Source of the DNA: Anisus vortex
Taxonomy: Eukaryota > Mollusca > Gastropoda > Planorbidae
Length of the DNA stretch: 64,000 nucleotides
Reading direction: 5' to 3'
Assembly: GCA_949126835.1 (NCBI GenBank)
Contig: OX421500.1
Span: 22,495,667 to 22,559,666, forward strand
Position numbers and translations under genes: made by a program. Below the pieces are notes generated by a model. The model was not told where the DNA came from. It saw only the letters and a program-made list of their open reading frames with translations, and searched no databases. This document shows positions 35,584-48,150 of this stretch, one piece after another; the first letter of the stretch is position 1; each line of letters opens with the position of its first letter.

Positions 35584-36186
35584 CATACATATATATATAT
35601 ATTTGACACAATTTCAAAGCAATGCTCCTTACGTGAATACACAATATATAATATAGACTGCTTAATTTTTCTTTAATGCATTTATAAAAAATTCCAAAGA
35701 AGTTCCTTCCAAAATATTCCCACTGTGCATTACTAATATATTAAACTGTTTGTAATGACTGCCACGTGGTGATTGACAATGTCTTTACGAGACTGCTAAT
35801 TATGTCACGTTTTTCTAATAAGCCTGGACACGAAGTACATTTATGTAACAATGTATGTTGCAGGCTTCAGGTGGATACGGAGTACAATTATGTAATATAT
35901 ATGTTGCAGGCTTTAGGTGGATAATAGTCCCGCGATACAAGGGGGTATGGAAAAAAGAGCACAATCATGCTGAGACATTTGGCAAGTGTCTAATGGGGTT
36001 TTGACCTCTAATTTGATTTCTATGTTATAGTCAACACTGTCAGTACTATATAAAAACACACATAATCTTTTGAAGGCTGTGGTAGACACATTGTTTGCTA
36101 GACTGACTGTCGCGGTAGACGAATAGTCCGGTAGACAAACTTTTGTGGTAGACGAATCGTCTGGTATACCAAATGTTGCGCTAGAC
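35260..36186 (+). repeat. 5' flank of lectin copy 2 (segmental duplication, right copy)
   Basis: Diverged counterpart of the flank of copy 1 (see 25430-30479). It includes a TA dinucleotide run of about 110 bp at 35491-35602. The hAT element at 36187 interrupts the flank, which resumes at 40456. Confidence 0.6.
35491..35602. repeat. (TA)n microsatellite
   Basis: Nearly pure TA run with a short TACA interruption around 35578-35588. Confidence 0.97.
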
Positions 36187-36487
36187 CATAGGTTCTCAAC
36201 CTTTTTCGGCTCACCGCCCCCTTTTTAAAAAAATTTTCGCTCACCGCCCCCCCCCCCCCCTTTCAGCCCATCTGGACTATAGTTTCAGCAATTTTTTTAG
36301 GCGTACTAGACTTTTTGTGTGATTAATTATCTTTACAAAAACTGAAAAGGAAACATATTGTAAGAATTAATAGATCAAAAAATTGCCTTAACAAAAGGTA
36401 TAATAAATCAATGCGAATCGTTTGCCTGGTGTGTTGCTAGCAATTTGTCTATTTTTGTATCAATTTTGGTTGCAAAAGCCTTAGGTC

Positions 36488-38332
36488 TAATAATCAGTAA
36501 TATTTGTTATATTACAAAACAGAACTTGTTCGGCATCCCTATTGAATCAAATGTGGAAACATTTTTTTGTTAAAGGGAGATAATTAGCCCGTTTTATTTG
36601 AGCTAATATTTCTGTGCTTTTTTCTTTTATAAAAAATAAACGACTTACAATTTATAACTTTGAAATGATCAAACTGTAAAAAGTATTTGAACATTATATA
36701 AATATTATATGACTAAAGAATTTATATGTATATTTTCTAACACTACAATAACTACTCAGTTTGTATGATTACTACTAATCTATACCGCATTACAATGGTG
36801 CTGTATGTATTGATGGGCCAAACGGTTCACCTTACTGATCGCCGCTCAATTGAGCGCTCACTAAAAAGATCCGGATCCGTTGAACGCATCGACGGATCAC
36901 TTACCCCCCCTCCCTCCCCCACCACCACATACCCATTTGGTATAAGCTTATCTATTTATATATGTTAGCCTAACCCCCTCCCCCCCCCTATTCAAGTTTG
37001 ACCTCTTTAATTTAGCATACTTCCCTCTTAAGTCAAAGTTAATTTATATGTTGTTAATGATCTTGAATTGTACATTCACTTGTTGAATGGTTGGCATTTA
37101 AAAAAATAAATATGTATTCTCAATTGTCTTGTTGTAGGCTACTAAACTAATTATAATTAAACTTTTGTTTTTAAGTTAAGCTATAAATCCTTTTTTTCAC
37201 CTAATAAGTAAAATTAAAAGGGTAAATGTATAATACTGTAATCATATTGGCTAATTATAATGCAAAAATGGTATCATCAACATTATTTACAATTGACAAC
37301 AATTGTACGATCACTCGCATTCGAAACCAGCATATCGAAATGCAGAACGGGAACCGATTAGTAGGCCTACAGACCCATTCAGTACTGAGCGGGTCTGATC
37401 CGATCAGTACAGACCCATATCAGTACTGAGCGGGTCTGATCCGATATGTACTGAGCGGGTCTGAATCGGTCTGATCCGGGTCAGATCCGGATTCTAAGTG
37501 AACTATGGAAACCAACATATCGAAATGCAGAACGGGAACGGATCAGTACTGATCCGGGTCTTTTGACAGTGATCGGCTTTCGGATCCATTCCTTTCAAAG
37601 ACCCGGATCAGTTGATCAGTTCTTTAGTGAGCGACCCATCTCTAGCTGTATGGCTAAAGATGGTTTAAAACACATTAAGGACATTTCGGTTAACTGAGAT
37701 CAAAATATCATTAATATTAGCAGATGTTAGGGCGACAGTGATCTGTCAGTAGGGTTGACAGTCCGGTTAACCAACCACAGGACCAACCGGCCGCACACTA
37801 TATTTGCCAAATACAGACCCCTACTTCATCGAAAAGTCACTGCGATTCCCATAAAACTCACAAAACTCATAATAAAAATGATAGGAACTCCCCTATGCAG
37901 AAATAATAAACCATTCCTAGCCACTTTGAGAATTTGAGGTCAGCATAAGCGTGGAATCCCAAAATTACCAAGAATCTTTCGCTTTCGTACTAAAAGTCAA
38001 GGAAATGGAAAAATAAGCCCCGCCCACAAAATCTTGTGTAGGGAGAAAAAGAGAGGGGGAATATGCAATGTGTTTTTCAATATTTGGAACCACCAATATG
38101 TGACACTATAAATTCTTATAATATTTATATAATTTTCAAATACTTTTACAGTGTGATCAGTTATATGATGTAAACCATTTTTTTAAAATAAAACAACAAA
38201 AAACATATATTAGCTCAAATGAAACGGGTTAATTATCTCCCTTTAATTATAAAAATGTTTCCACATTTGATTCATAGTGATGCCAAACAAGGTCTGTTTT
38301 GTAATATAGCAAATATTACTGACTAATTATTA
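36488..38332. mobile_element. Nested inverted-repeat element inside the hAT element
   Basis: About 110 bp at 36488-36600 recur in inverse order at 38216-38332 (AATCAAATGTGGAAACATTT is shared exactly), with about 85-90% identity. The interior has GATCAGTACTGATC-type words (37380-37560) and possibly a further small element (36812-37650). No transposase seen. Confidence 0.6.
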
Positions 38333-38839
38333 TTTCTTTATATAAATTCAACATTATGTTATTCATAACATGATTTAATTATTAGAGGATTAAAATAATT
38401 TACGTTAAACAGTTGTAAATAAACATTTCCTGCATGAATTGTTTGTCCATTTAAGGAGTTTATATTTTAAACATTAATGATTACAGAAATTACATAATAT
38501 AGTGCTATTAAATAAGTCTGTTATATTTCTAAATTAATAATACAAATAAATTTGTTTTAGAATTATATTTATGTTTAATTAAAGAAGATGAGCATAAAAA
38601 CTCGTTAAGTCTAAATGTAATTAGCCTGTATCAATTAATGAGCGGTCAAGTGTAGGTGACCTCTTGGGATGCTTGAAACAGCTTTGACGTGCAATAAAAT
38701 CTGTTTACAGGTGTAAGTTGAACCAAAAGCTGAAAGTAAAACGAATGCCTTGCAGTTGAGAATAGCAAATGACTTTCCTAATCAGCTGCCTTCTATAATT
38801 TACCGTAAATGGGCACATTTGTATGCCCATTTTTTATAG

Positions 38840-40260
38840 TTTAAAATTCAACTTGCTTCATTTTAAAATCGCCAATATTCCTCCACTTAAAAAAATGATC
38901 TACATCTAAGAAGGTTGTAGTAATATCAAACCAGTTATGCTTGGTGTGGCATGAAAAAATGAGCCCATCAATTTGAAAGTCTTGCCTTTGATTAGAAAAC
39001 TCCGCTTTGAGTGCTATGATGTATTTCTGAAAAAGCGCAACTATCTTAGTATATTCTTTAACATAGGGATGTACAAATAGTTAAATGTTTTGAAATTGAT
39101 TTCACGGTAAGATATGTTCAGTTTCAAGGCAAATTCATTCAAGTGGTCCTTGTAAATGCAAGTTCATCTCACTGAAATGTGTCAGACAAATCGGCTTCAA
39201 CAGTCAGTTTTCCTCATTCAGAACCGTAAAATGTTGTTGCTGTTTTTATCAATGAAAAACACTTCTCGGAGGTCTCTCCCGTGCCATTGAAAATCACCCC
39301 GCGCGCCAAGTTCGGCACTCGTGCCTTCGGTTGCCGACTCCTGATTTTGAGTACATTGTGAAATTTTCTAAAGACATTACAATTTTCTTTATAACTGGAT
39401 GAGTCCTCGCTACCAGAAAAAAATCAAGCTTTACATTCAGCTTAAGTTTTTTTTAGTAAAATAAGAACATTTCCCCATTTCGAAAAAAATACATAAATAT
39501 AAAAATCTATTAGACTACTTGTACTAGAAGACTTTTTAGTGGAAAAGAAATTCCTCCAGTGGCGATGGTATGGGGTTTTGTGGATTGATGTTTTGTTTTA
39601 AAAAAGTAGTCTGATCCAAATGTACTGGCTGACTATTGTATGACAACATTTAGTTACTAAAAGTCTTGGTAATTGTCTAAATCGTTCACTACAATATTAC
39701 TGCAGTTCACAAATAAGTATTGAATTCAATGATTGTTTAGACAGCTTTGCATTGAAACTTTAAATTAATGTATTTCTTTTAATTTCTGTAATAGGCCTAC
39801 TATTAGGTCATTAATGTCTCGATAGAATCTTTTGTTCTTTACCAATTTTACAATTTTCTTTTTATGTTTGTATCTATGTATTATGTATTATGTGGCAAAA
39901 TAAATATTGTTCATTGTTCATTGACGAGGACTACGATCGATGGCTACTGCACACAGAGGTGCATTGGTTAGCAATAGATGATGACCGTTTAAATATAATG
40001 TATGAGACTTGGATCGGTGTTCGAGTTTTTGAAAAGCAAATGCGATTCTTTGGGAGAAAATCAATCAGTTTCTCTAGGTCTATGAGTATCGCAACAATTT
40101 TATATTGCATACTTATCAACCTCTTTTGTGGAAAGTGGATTTTATGCTAATACCATTTGGTTGTCAAAAAAGAAAAACAAGACAAGCTGCACATTGTGAA
40201 GCGTGGAGACCTAATGCTTTTGCAACCAAAATTGAAACAAATATAGACAAACTACTAGCA
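38840..40260. pseudogene. hAT transposase remnants
   Basis: On plus, 39890-40150 holds an open frame with LLHTEVHWLAIDDDRLNIMY, a known hAT signature; after a shift, the C-terminal words LHIVKRGDL follow up to about 40245. On minus, 39190-38840 has SEMNLHLQG and more transposase-like sequence with stops. In intact hAT proteins these parts lie on the same strand in one frame, so an inversion and several frame breaks have occurred. Confidence 0.6.
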
Positions 40261-40896
40261 ACACACCATTAATGCTGATTTTTTTAAGCCTCTTGTTTAG
40301 GTAATTTTTTTTAATCTATTAATTCGTATTATGTTTCCTTTTCTGTTTTTTTAAAGACAATATATAGGCACACAAAACTAAAATAAGTTGGGGGGCGGTG
40401 AGCGGAAAAAAATTGTAAAAGGGGGCGGTGAACCGAAAAAGTTTGAGAACCTATGCGCTAGACGAAGTTTGTATGCACATATAATAAGTATTGATTGTAT
40501 GAGCGATTCCGACAAGTTTTGCAGCTGTGATGATGATCTTATCTTTTATTTCAAGGGAAGCATTGCACTGCAATGTTACGTAACTTACATTATTTGCCCA
40601 CCTCTTGGGTCAACTATCATCTCCTACCAGTGTGTCTCCAGGGAGGGGAATAACCTTCAGATATAAGGTTAAGCCTTGAATACTGAATCAGGTTCTGCGA
40701 ACCAACTTGTTTACTGTCATGGAGGGTGAGGCAGGGTATCCCGGGTAATTGTTTTCAAATGTCTCATAAATACAAGGAAATGACTGCAAACATCTTGATG
40801 TATGTTTTAGAAACAGAAACAATACTTATGTTGTTTACTAATTCAACCATCTTGTACTATCATGTTTTTATTGTTTTGAAAATTGAAATTTGACAG

Positions 40897-41864
40897 ATGC
40901 GGCACACATATTTTTTCACACGAATGATTCAATAATTCATTCATTGCTCACGAAAAACTTAACCCTACGATGCTCAGTGTAAGATGTTCGATCAACAAGG
41001 TCAACAATTGGGTCAGCAACTAGGTCAGAATTAGGACCACTCACTGCAACAATATACAAAGCAACATCTGCAAGGCCATCAGTTCTAAAAGTAACAGCAT
41101 ATCAGTGTCCTAGTTTCACCACTACGCCAGGCGCTGTTACTTCAACACAGGAAGTAAATAATGTGGCAGACGTAGCTCACGTGATGCCAATTATTATCAG
41201 CAAAAAAAAATTGATTAACAAACCAGCTGGAGACAGTAGCTGATGTCACTCCCTTTGAGACAGCTACAGCTGGGCCATTGTTTAAAGTATCTGTCAGAGT
41301 TGAAGGCAACAGTCAAAATTCATCAGTTCATGGAGAAAAAGGTTTTCTGCAAGTTTCCTGGGACTATCCAAACGAAGATGAATCTGGGCAGTACGTGTGT
41401 GAGATATTTGCACTCAACCAAGAAAACCATCCGGTTACTATCAGATCAAACATGGTAGTTGTGACTAGAGAACCGTCCATCTCAGATCTTGCCCAGTATA
41501 TAGCTAATCATGAGAGACGTTTGGATGAACTCAAGTCACAACATATCCAAAAAGGTAGTTTTGTTGTAATCGTAACAGATTGAACACTGTAGTGAAGTTT
41601 GGCCCTGCTTTTAACAAAATCCCGTTGATATTTATCTCATTGACTAAAGTTTCAATCACTGGTAATGCTTTCCCTGTCCCAGAAATGACAGTAACAAGTC
41701 TGTTATATTTCTAAATTAATAATACAAATAAATTTGTTTTAGAATTATATTTATGTTTAATTAAAGAAGATGAGCATAAAACTACTTCTTCTTGTATATA
41801 TAGCTGTTCTTCTCATACATCCTTTTCTAAAACTGTTGAATGGCTGGCAATAGACAATAATTAG
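40897..41864 (+). pseudogene. Second Ig/H-type lectin copy, disrupted
   Basis: Homologous to 32310-33178 over its whole length, with the same acceptor (TTTGACAG). Lesions: TAA at 40980-40982 where the first copy has a CAA codon, a one-base gain in an A run at 41202-41210, and an 82-bp insertion at 41700-41781 within the lectin domain. The final codons (VEWLAID) and stop remain at 41862-41864. The central 270 bp (about 41217-41487) differ from copy 1 at only three places, whereas both ends are strongly diverged. It lies downstream of the hAT insertion. Confidence 0.9.
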
Positions 41865-43590
41865 TCTAGCATTTAGAGATATTTGGTTCACTTTTATATA
41901 CAACATTATATCATTGCAATAAATGAAATGAAATACATTACATTTAGATTCTGGTTGTATCAGTTATTTTCAAAAAGAACTTAGAAATTCATTATTTCAA
42001 ATTTTTACCTTAGATAACATGCTTTCGACCACTACTGTCTTACTTACATGTTAAGTCGGTTAATGATTTATTTATTTGATTTGTACAATGTTTTTTAAAG
42101 TTGCAAATGATCAATTAGCTTTATTATTAGCCTGGAGATTATATCCCTGTTCTTAGTTGTATGTTACATGCGCTCTGAGCTTACATTATGTTTGTTGGCA
42201 GCGCTATACAAATATTATTATTATCATTTCATTTTCTGATAAATAAAAGCATTACTGTGCAATTTATTTTCTATGTGTAGTTTATATTTCCCTTAACATA
42301 AAATTATCTTTTCCTATAGTAGCTGTGTCTATAAAGAAACCATTTTACTATCTTGGTGTATTTGTTTTTGACATGTTCCTTCTAATTTCACTTTGAATTG
42401 GATGGCTTTTCTATTATTTCTGTTGCTCATTACGAAATTATATTCCACTGCCGCCTTGCTTAATAAAATAAATACAATTTCTGCATATTTCATGCCAAAG
42501 GTTAATGAAATTAAATTATTTTTAGAACACCACACAATGTTATGTTAACGCTCCTAGGGGTGGGGGAGGGGGCATTTTACCCAAACATGGATGGGTGGCA
42601 TTTAAACAATATAGGTAACCCGTTCTGACAAAATGAGACATAAGTAGGAAATATGAATTTGTGCTACGAGTGTTTTTGTGTTGTGGGGGTCTTTCCGGTG
42701 AATTTTTTATTTATTTTTGTAGGCCTAAATACTAGGTTATTCATTTCTAAATCATAATTTATATGTTTTTTATATTTTTTTATACTTAAAAATTCTTTAA
42801 TTTATTATTTTGATCAACGTGTGATTTAGAATTTTGCATAAGTTCACTAAAATTTGACTTTATTTAACCTATTGTTTTGTACCTAAACCCTGACAGAACC
42901 CCATAACATTATATATCATTGAAAAGGGCAGACTCTCGGAAATTTCCATGTCATCACTATTTATTTATAGAAACCAATCAGAAAATATTTAAGCCTGAAG
43001 TTTGGGATAAACAATTCCTTTCTTTCTATCTAATGGAAATTCGTTTATAAATTAATCATTGGTTACGATACCATATTTTTCCAATACAAATTAGCTGATT
43101 GGCTATTGGAATACAAGAAGATAACGATTAGGCTTTCCGTTTTCGAGATTATGAAAATTTAAAAAATGGAGAGACCCATGGCTTCACTGCTAAATTCTTT
43201 GCGAGATGTGAATATTTTTTGTTCAGTTTTATTATAAAATAATATTGTATAAACCACTAAAAGGATAATTGAATGCCCTTTCCATTGGTATTGTAATATA
43301 GTTATTACGACTCTGGTTGCTACGGAGTTTAGACATTTTCAAATACATAAACTTTAAAACGCGTTTTCTCAAAACTCTAGTTTTTTGTCTGACTAGTTTT
43401 AAGTGATAGTAAGTGTCATAGAAAAATGAAATATTTGACGTATAATAATACATTTGGTATTAAAATAAAGCTTATTCAATGCTTTTTTAAACCATATATA
43501 AAGCTCCAAATGTTGAAAAAACCCACTTATGTCACCTTTTGTGGGATATTTGCTAGAAAGCCACGCCCCTTAACCATTGGCCAGTGACCA
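41865..43590. other. AT-rich non-coding stretch
   Basis: No exon or known element recognised. Confidence 0.5.
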
Positions 43591-43599
43591 CATATTAAA

Positions 43600-43775
43600 T
43601 AGTTAAAATCTACTGATAGTTGCATATTTTTTGGAGCTTGATTTTACGTGGTCAACGAACTTCGCAACAACAGAAAAGCTTCCATATGTTTTTTTCTGGC
43701 ACTGACTGCAAGAAAGCAAAGAACTCTTCGGCCTGGATGAAGGTCGTAAGAAGAAGAAGAAGAAAAAGTAAAACT
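43600..43775 (+). mobile_element. Possible 3' end of a non-LTR retrotransposon
   Basis: Ends in a run of AAG triplets (43747-43770) preceded by coding-like sequence reading LFGLDEGRKKKK on plus. Other non-LTR fragments in this window also end in GAA/AAG triplets. Short and degenerate, so tentative. Confidence 0.35.
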
Positions 43776-44469
43776 TAATTGATCTATCACTCAAAAAAGA
43801 GTTGGAACAAAGAACTATAAACTGTATCTTTGCATTTTTATAGCTATTTTTAATTTTGTCTTACTAAAAGAGACTTTAACTAGACATTAAACACACACAA
43901 TTTGGCTCAATACACAAAGTTTACTCTTCGACTTTCTAGAGCGAAGTCTGGATTTCCAAGAAGAATTTCTTCTAATGTAATTCTTGGAGTCACACATTGT
44001 TCACGTGAATTTCCGTTTCTGAATATGAAAAGACGACAAATAATTGTAGTATTACAAGCACTCTATGTTTATTCATATAATATATAGACTATGTCAACAA
44101 GAAAAAAAATGTAGGTATATTAGAAGAGTGGGGTGAGTTGGACAGGTGGGAGAGTTGGTCCACCCTCATATCTCAGAAACTAAAATTCGAATTTTTTGTT
44201 TTTAGTTTTTGTTGTTGAAGTTTAAATAAAATTATGTCTGGCGCTTTTCTTTCTTTTTTTTAACACACAGAGACAATTTAAACTTTACCTTTTACAATTC
44301 TTCTTTTTTGTTTGCTCTTACAACAAATCGAATACATCTTAAACCTTTGTAGTTTTCAGAGTGGCAAACACATATTTAAAAGAATTATCCATTTTATTAA
44401 CAAACAAAAAAAGAATGGTTTCGGCAAGTTATTAGATTCTAATGTTATATTTGTTTTTATAAAGTTTGA

Positions 44470-44890
44470 AAAATGGTGGCTCCAGCCACCCCAGGGCGTA
44501 ACGCTTACGATTGAGCAATCTCTGTCCGGGCTCCAGCCATGTCACAGGGAAGGTTTTCGCAGCCCAGCGATCGTTCAGTGCGGTTCCCATAAGGATTATT
44601 ATCGTGCTCGTCAGTAAACTTGCACTGTCACCCAGTAGCACAAATCCTATACTATAGGTACATACATCCAGGCACATGGTGTTTCTCGAGACTGGATTGC
44701 AGCGTCCATTGTTTCCTCCCCACCGAGACCAGTGGCTTCTCGGCAGTGTAATGGATCTCGGACCCGCTGCGGGGGCTGTCCCCCATGAGTTCGCCCGCCG
44801 GTGTATTCTTAATGGAAATGTATCGACGGTTTACACACTACGCCAGTCTTTTAGGCCAGAAGCTTGACAGCGACAATTCTTATGCATATG
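44470..44890. repeat. GC-rich repeat-like island
   Basis: About 400 bp of much higher GC than its surroundings, with sharp edges. Contains CCAGCCACCCCAGGGCG and similar. Reading frames are short. It resembles an inserted repeat, but its class is not recognised. Confidence 0.3.
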
Positions 44891-45206
44891 CCAAGGTCAG
44901 GGCCACCAGAAACAATTAAAAAGAACAAAAACTAAATACCGAAAAGAAACGTTTTACTCCAATTTTTATTGTAATGTTGTCTTTTGTCTCTCTCTCTCTT
45001 TTAACATAATACATTGTAGTCATTCTTTTCTCCGTCATTTTGACGGGCATAACCACTAGTAATCTTATAATATGTTAAATTGTTACTAATTAAATTACTG
45101 CAGATTAATTTGATTATAAAATTGTTTTGTCTGGTGGACTAAATCGGCAAAGTCGTGAGTAGTGAGCCTAGTAAATTATACGAGGCCTTAGTTAGTCATA
45201 GAATCA

Positions 45207-46834
45207 CGAAGCAGGACGTTTGGGCGCAGCCCTTTGGGCGCGACCGTTTTGGCGCGACTGTTTTTGGCGCGACTGTTTTGGGGCGACGGACGTTTTGGCG
45301 CATGACGTTTTGGCGCGATGGACTACAAGCACATCACATCATTTAATCAAATTAACTTAATAACTTCATTTGAGGAAAACAATATTTTTTTGTATATTAA
45401 ATGCACAGTAGTACTTGAATAAATATTGAAAGGGTAACAGTAATCCAATGAATTTGCAAAATCACTTAATGTGTGCTTGGCAACTCACAATATATTTATT
45501 GAAATGAGGACTAAACCTTTCTTATTGACTTATATACATACAGCTGTCTCAAGTCTCAACTGAAACTGCTTATTTGCCGCTCCCAATCTAGATGACTACA
45601 ACTAAATAATTATCTCTGATTTGTACGCACGTTGTTGTCTGGACGCGATGACCACTCCTCATTGACCATTCCAAATCAAAAAAAGATTATTTGTATCTTT
45701 TTACTACCCACCCAGTATTCTAAAACATCCATTGTTATCATTAATTCTCTGACCATCTTGTCTACGATTGACCCTGGTTTTAATCACTCCCAACTATTTT
45801 ACAACAGTTAAATTATTTGAAAGTTGTGGCCACTGAGTTATTTCATGAACATGTGTAGGCCTAGTTATTAGAATTTTGTTGAAGGACTAGTACGCGTAAT
45901 TTTCGCCTAACGTTCAAGGGGTTGAAAAAAAAATTCCCTATTAATACGACATATATATAAATAGATAAATAGATAGATTCATTTTATGCCCATAAATAGA
46001 TACATAAGTCTTTAGGCATACATAAGAAAAACAAAGTTTTAAAAGTTTCTCTTCTTCTTCTATCCCATAACCCGAGCGAGGGTCGTTGGGGCACCATTTT
46101 TTGACAGTTGGATAATTTTGCGCCATTTGTATCGGTCCTGCGCCGCCCTATGCGAGTCTGCAAGAGACAAGCCGCTCCACTCCTTGATGTCATCATCCCA
46201 TCGTCTCTTCTGCCTGCCTCTCTTTCTTCCAACTCGCACTGTGCCCTGCAGGATGGTTTTCGCCTGGCCTTCGGATCTTGCCACATGCCCATACCATCGG
46301 AGTTTTCTGGATTTAATGGCACTGAGTAGATCGTCATGAGTGCCGATGACGTAGGTGATTCGCTCGCGGACAGCCTCATTTGTAACTCGATCTTTGTAGG
46401 AGATGTTTAAAATTTTACGTAGGCATCTCATTTCCATGGCTCTGATTCTTTTCTGGAGATCTGCTGTAAGTGTCCATGTTTCACAGCCGTACATAAAAAC
46501 TGCCATCGCCAGGGAGCGCATCAGTCGAATCTTTGAGTAAAGTGAGATTGTCTTGCTTCGCCAGATGTTTTTTAGCTTGCAAAGTGCAACAGTTGTTTGG
46601 GCTATTCTTAAAAGTTTAATAGTCCTATAAATGCATTAAAGTACATCGTTTAAAATTATTATTATTTATTATTAGTTTCATTTATTTTACAACAAAAAAA
46701 AAAAGGTTCTCCTCAATTATTTCCTCGCGCCAAAACGTCCCGCACCAAAACGGCTCGCGCCGAAACGTCCCGCACCAAAACGGCTGCGCCAAAACGGTCG
46801 TGCCAAAACGGCAGCGCCAAAACGTCACGTACCG
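45207..46834. mobile_element. Terminal-inverted-repeat element with 8-bp target duplication
   Basis: Flanked by TAGAATCA at 45199-45206 and 46835-46842. Both ends consist of several GC-rich words (TTTTGGCGCGAC and variants such as ACGTTTTGGCGC): in one orientation at 45225-45320 and inverted at 46725-46825. The interior is AT-rich and contains a minus-strand retrotransposon fragment. The 8-bp duplication suggests a hAT-like transposase acting in trans; no transposase lies inside. Confidence 0.7.
46045..46620 (-). mobile_element. Non-LTR retrotransposon fragment (ORF2 C-terminus)
   Basis: A minus-strand frame with FMYGCETWTLTADLQKRIRA, RKLRWYGHVAR and WRKIIQLS, ending in TAG at 46060 followed by a GAA-triplet tail. 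These words are typical of the region after the RT domain in invertebrate LINE elements. The 5' part is missing near 46620, as expected for 5'-truncated retroposition. It lies inside the inverted-repeat element. Confidence 0.85.
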
Positions 46835-47189
46835 TAGAATCATGCTATAATGACATAGTTAGTCCTAGAATCATGCTATAATGCCTTGAATTATTTAAAG
46901 ATATTTATATTACATTCCAGAGTTGTAGAATGCTTAGTATTTCAAGAAACCATTTGTGAATAAAACGAGCGCAACTGTGTAAACTTAAAGATTTTTTTTC
47001 ATTTTTTTTTGCAAAAGCTCTTAAGCAGACGGTTAGACGTCTAATTCTGAACTATTGAAAAAGTAATATTTTATCACATTATCAATAGTTTTAAGGTAAC
47101 AATTAGATTGATAAAAACTACAGCACTGATACAGTAGATGTCTTTTGATTATCTACGCTAAGGCGCAAAGAGTAAAGTGGAAGTTGTAT

Positions 47190-48150
47190 TTAGTAAAGTT
47201 ATGCTATTTGTTGATGACGCAGTTCCAACGTTCCATACGGTGGATGGGCTCCAACATCTGGTCAATCAGTTCTCTGAGGCGTGCAAAGAATTCGGACTGA
47301 GGATCAGTTTCAGGAAAACCAAAATTATGAGTCAATGTACGGACTACCGTTGAAACCATTCTATTAAGGGAAACATCTTGGATGTAGAAGATTATACTCA
47401 TCTTGGAAGCAACAGTTCAAGTATCTCATGCACGCTGTCCCTGGACAAAATATTCTCTCGCATGATAAAAAAAATGCAGCAGCCCTAATGGCCAGACTCA
47501 ACAAAAGAGTATGAGGCAAAACCTAACTCACCGAAAGGATGAAAACCTCACTACACCAGATGTGCGTGCTTGGCACACTCTTTAATGACCACTTCATTAT
47601 ACACCAAACAAACCAAGCAAAACAACAGCTTTCACCTGAGATGTTTGCATAGGATTCTCTACATCAAATTGCAGGACAAACATGGAGCTGCTCAGATAAA
47701 CCAACTTGCTGGGTAAAAACTAAATCCTGGGTGAGCGGCGCCTTAGGTGAATAGGTCATGTCCGCAGATTGGGCTTTGAAAGTCTACCTAGGAACTTGCT
47801 GTCATAACAACTGGCAGAGGGCGCTAGGGTAAGTGAACTGCCTTGTCTGCGGTTCAAAGATGTATGCGAAAAGGCAAATACTCTAACATACATCAACCAT
47901 AATCGGTGTGAATCACTGATCTGTAAAAAGAATGGATTGCGCCTTTTTAATAAATTGGTTTGAGCAAAGTGAAGAAAAGCACTGATCGATAGAAGAAAGG
48001 AAAAACTACAAATTTCCACTGCACTTACCGATATAAACAAAATTGTGTCTAAAACTTACTGTGCAACTGATCTATAAAAAGATCGGAACGGAATATATGT
48101 TGCTGCCATTTTACACAATATGCAAATGGATTGTTGCTGTCAAGCTTCTG
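47190..48150 (+). mobile_element. Degenerate non-LTR retrotransposon fragment
   Basis: On plus, LFVDDAVPTFHTVDGLQHLV and CKEFGLRISFRKTKIMSQ are recognisable as the RT catalytic region of a LINE, with the usual ADD altered to VDD. Further along (about 47750-47880) GHVRRLDFESLPRNLLS fits the C-terminal part. Stops and shifts break it throughout. It seems a different family from the GAA-tailed copies. Confidence 0.75.

Larger units (their letters stand above)
36187..40455. mobile_element. hAT-superfamily element, rearranged, 8-bp target duplication
   Basis: The termini CATAGGTTCTCAAC and GTTTGAGAACCTATG are inverted copies, flanked by the perfect 8-bp duplication CGCTAGAC (36179-36186 and 40456-40463), the length made by hAT transposases. 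Subterminal C-rich/G-rich blocks (CTCACCGCCCCC) are also inverted. Coding remnants on plus include LLHTEVHWL (from 39949) and KLHIVKRGDL near 40190, both typical of hAT transposases. A further remnant, SEMNLHLQG, lies on the minus strand near 39160. The first 290 bp are an inverted diverged copy of the last 250 bp, including the end of the transposase, so the element is internally rearranged and probably inactive. Confidence 0.85.
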
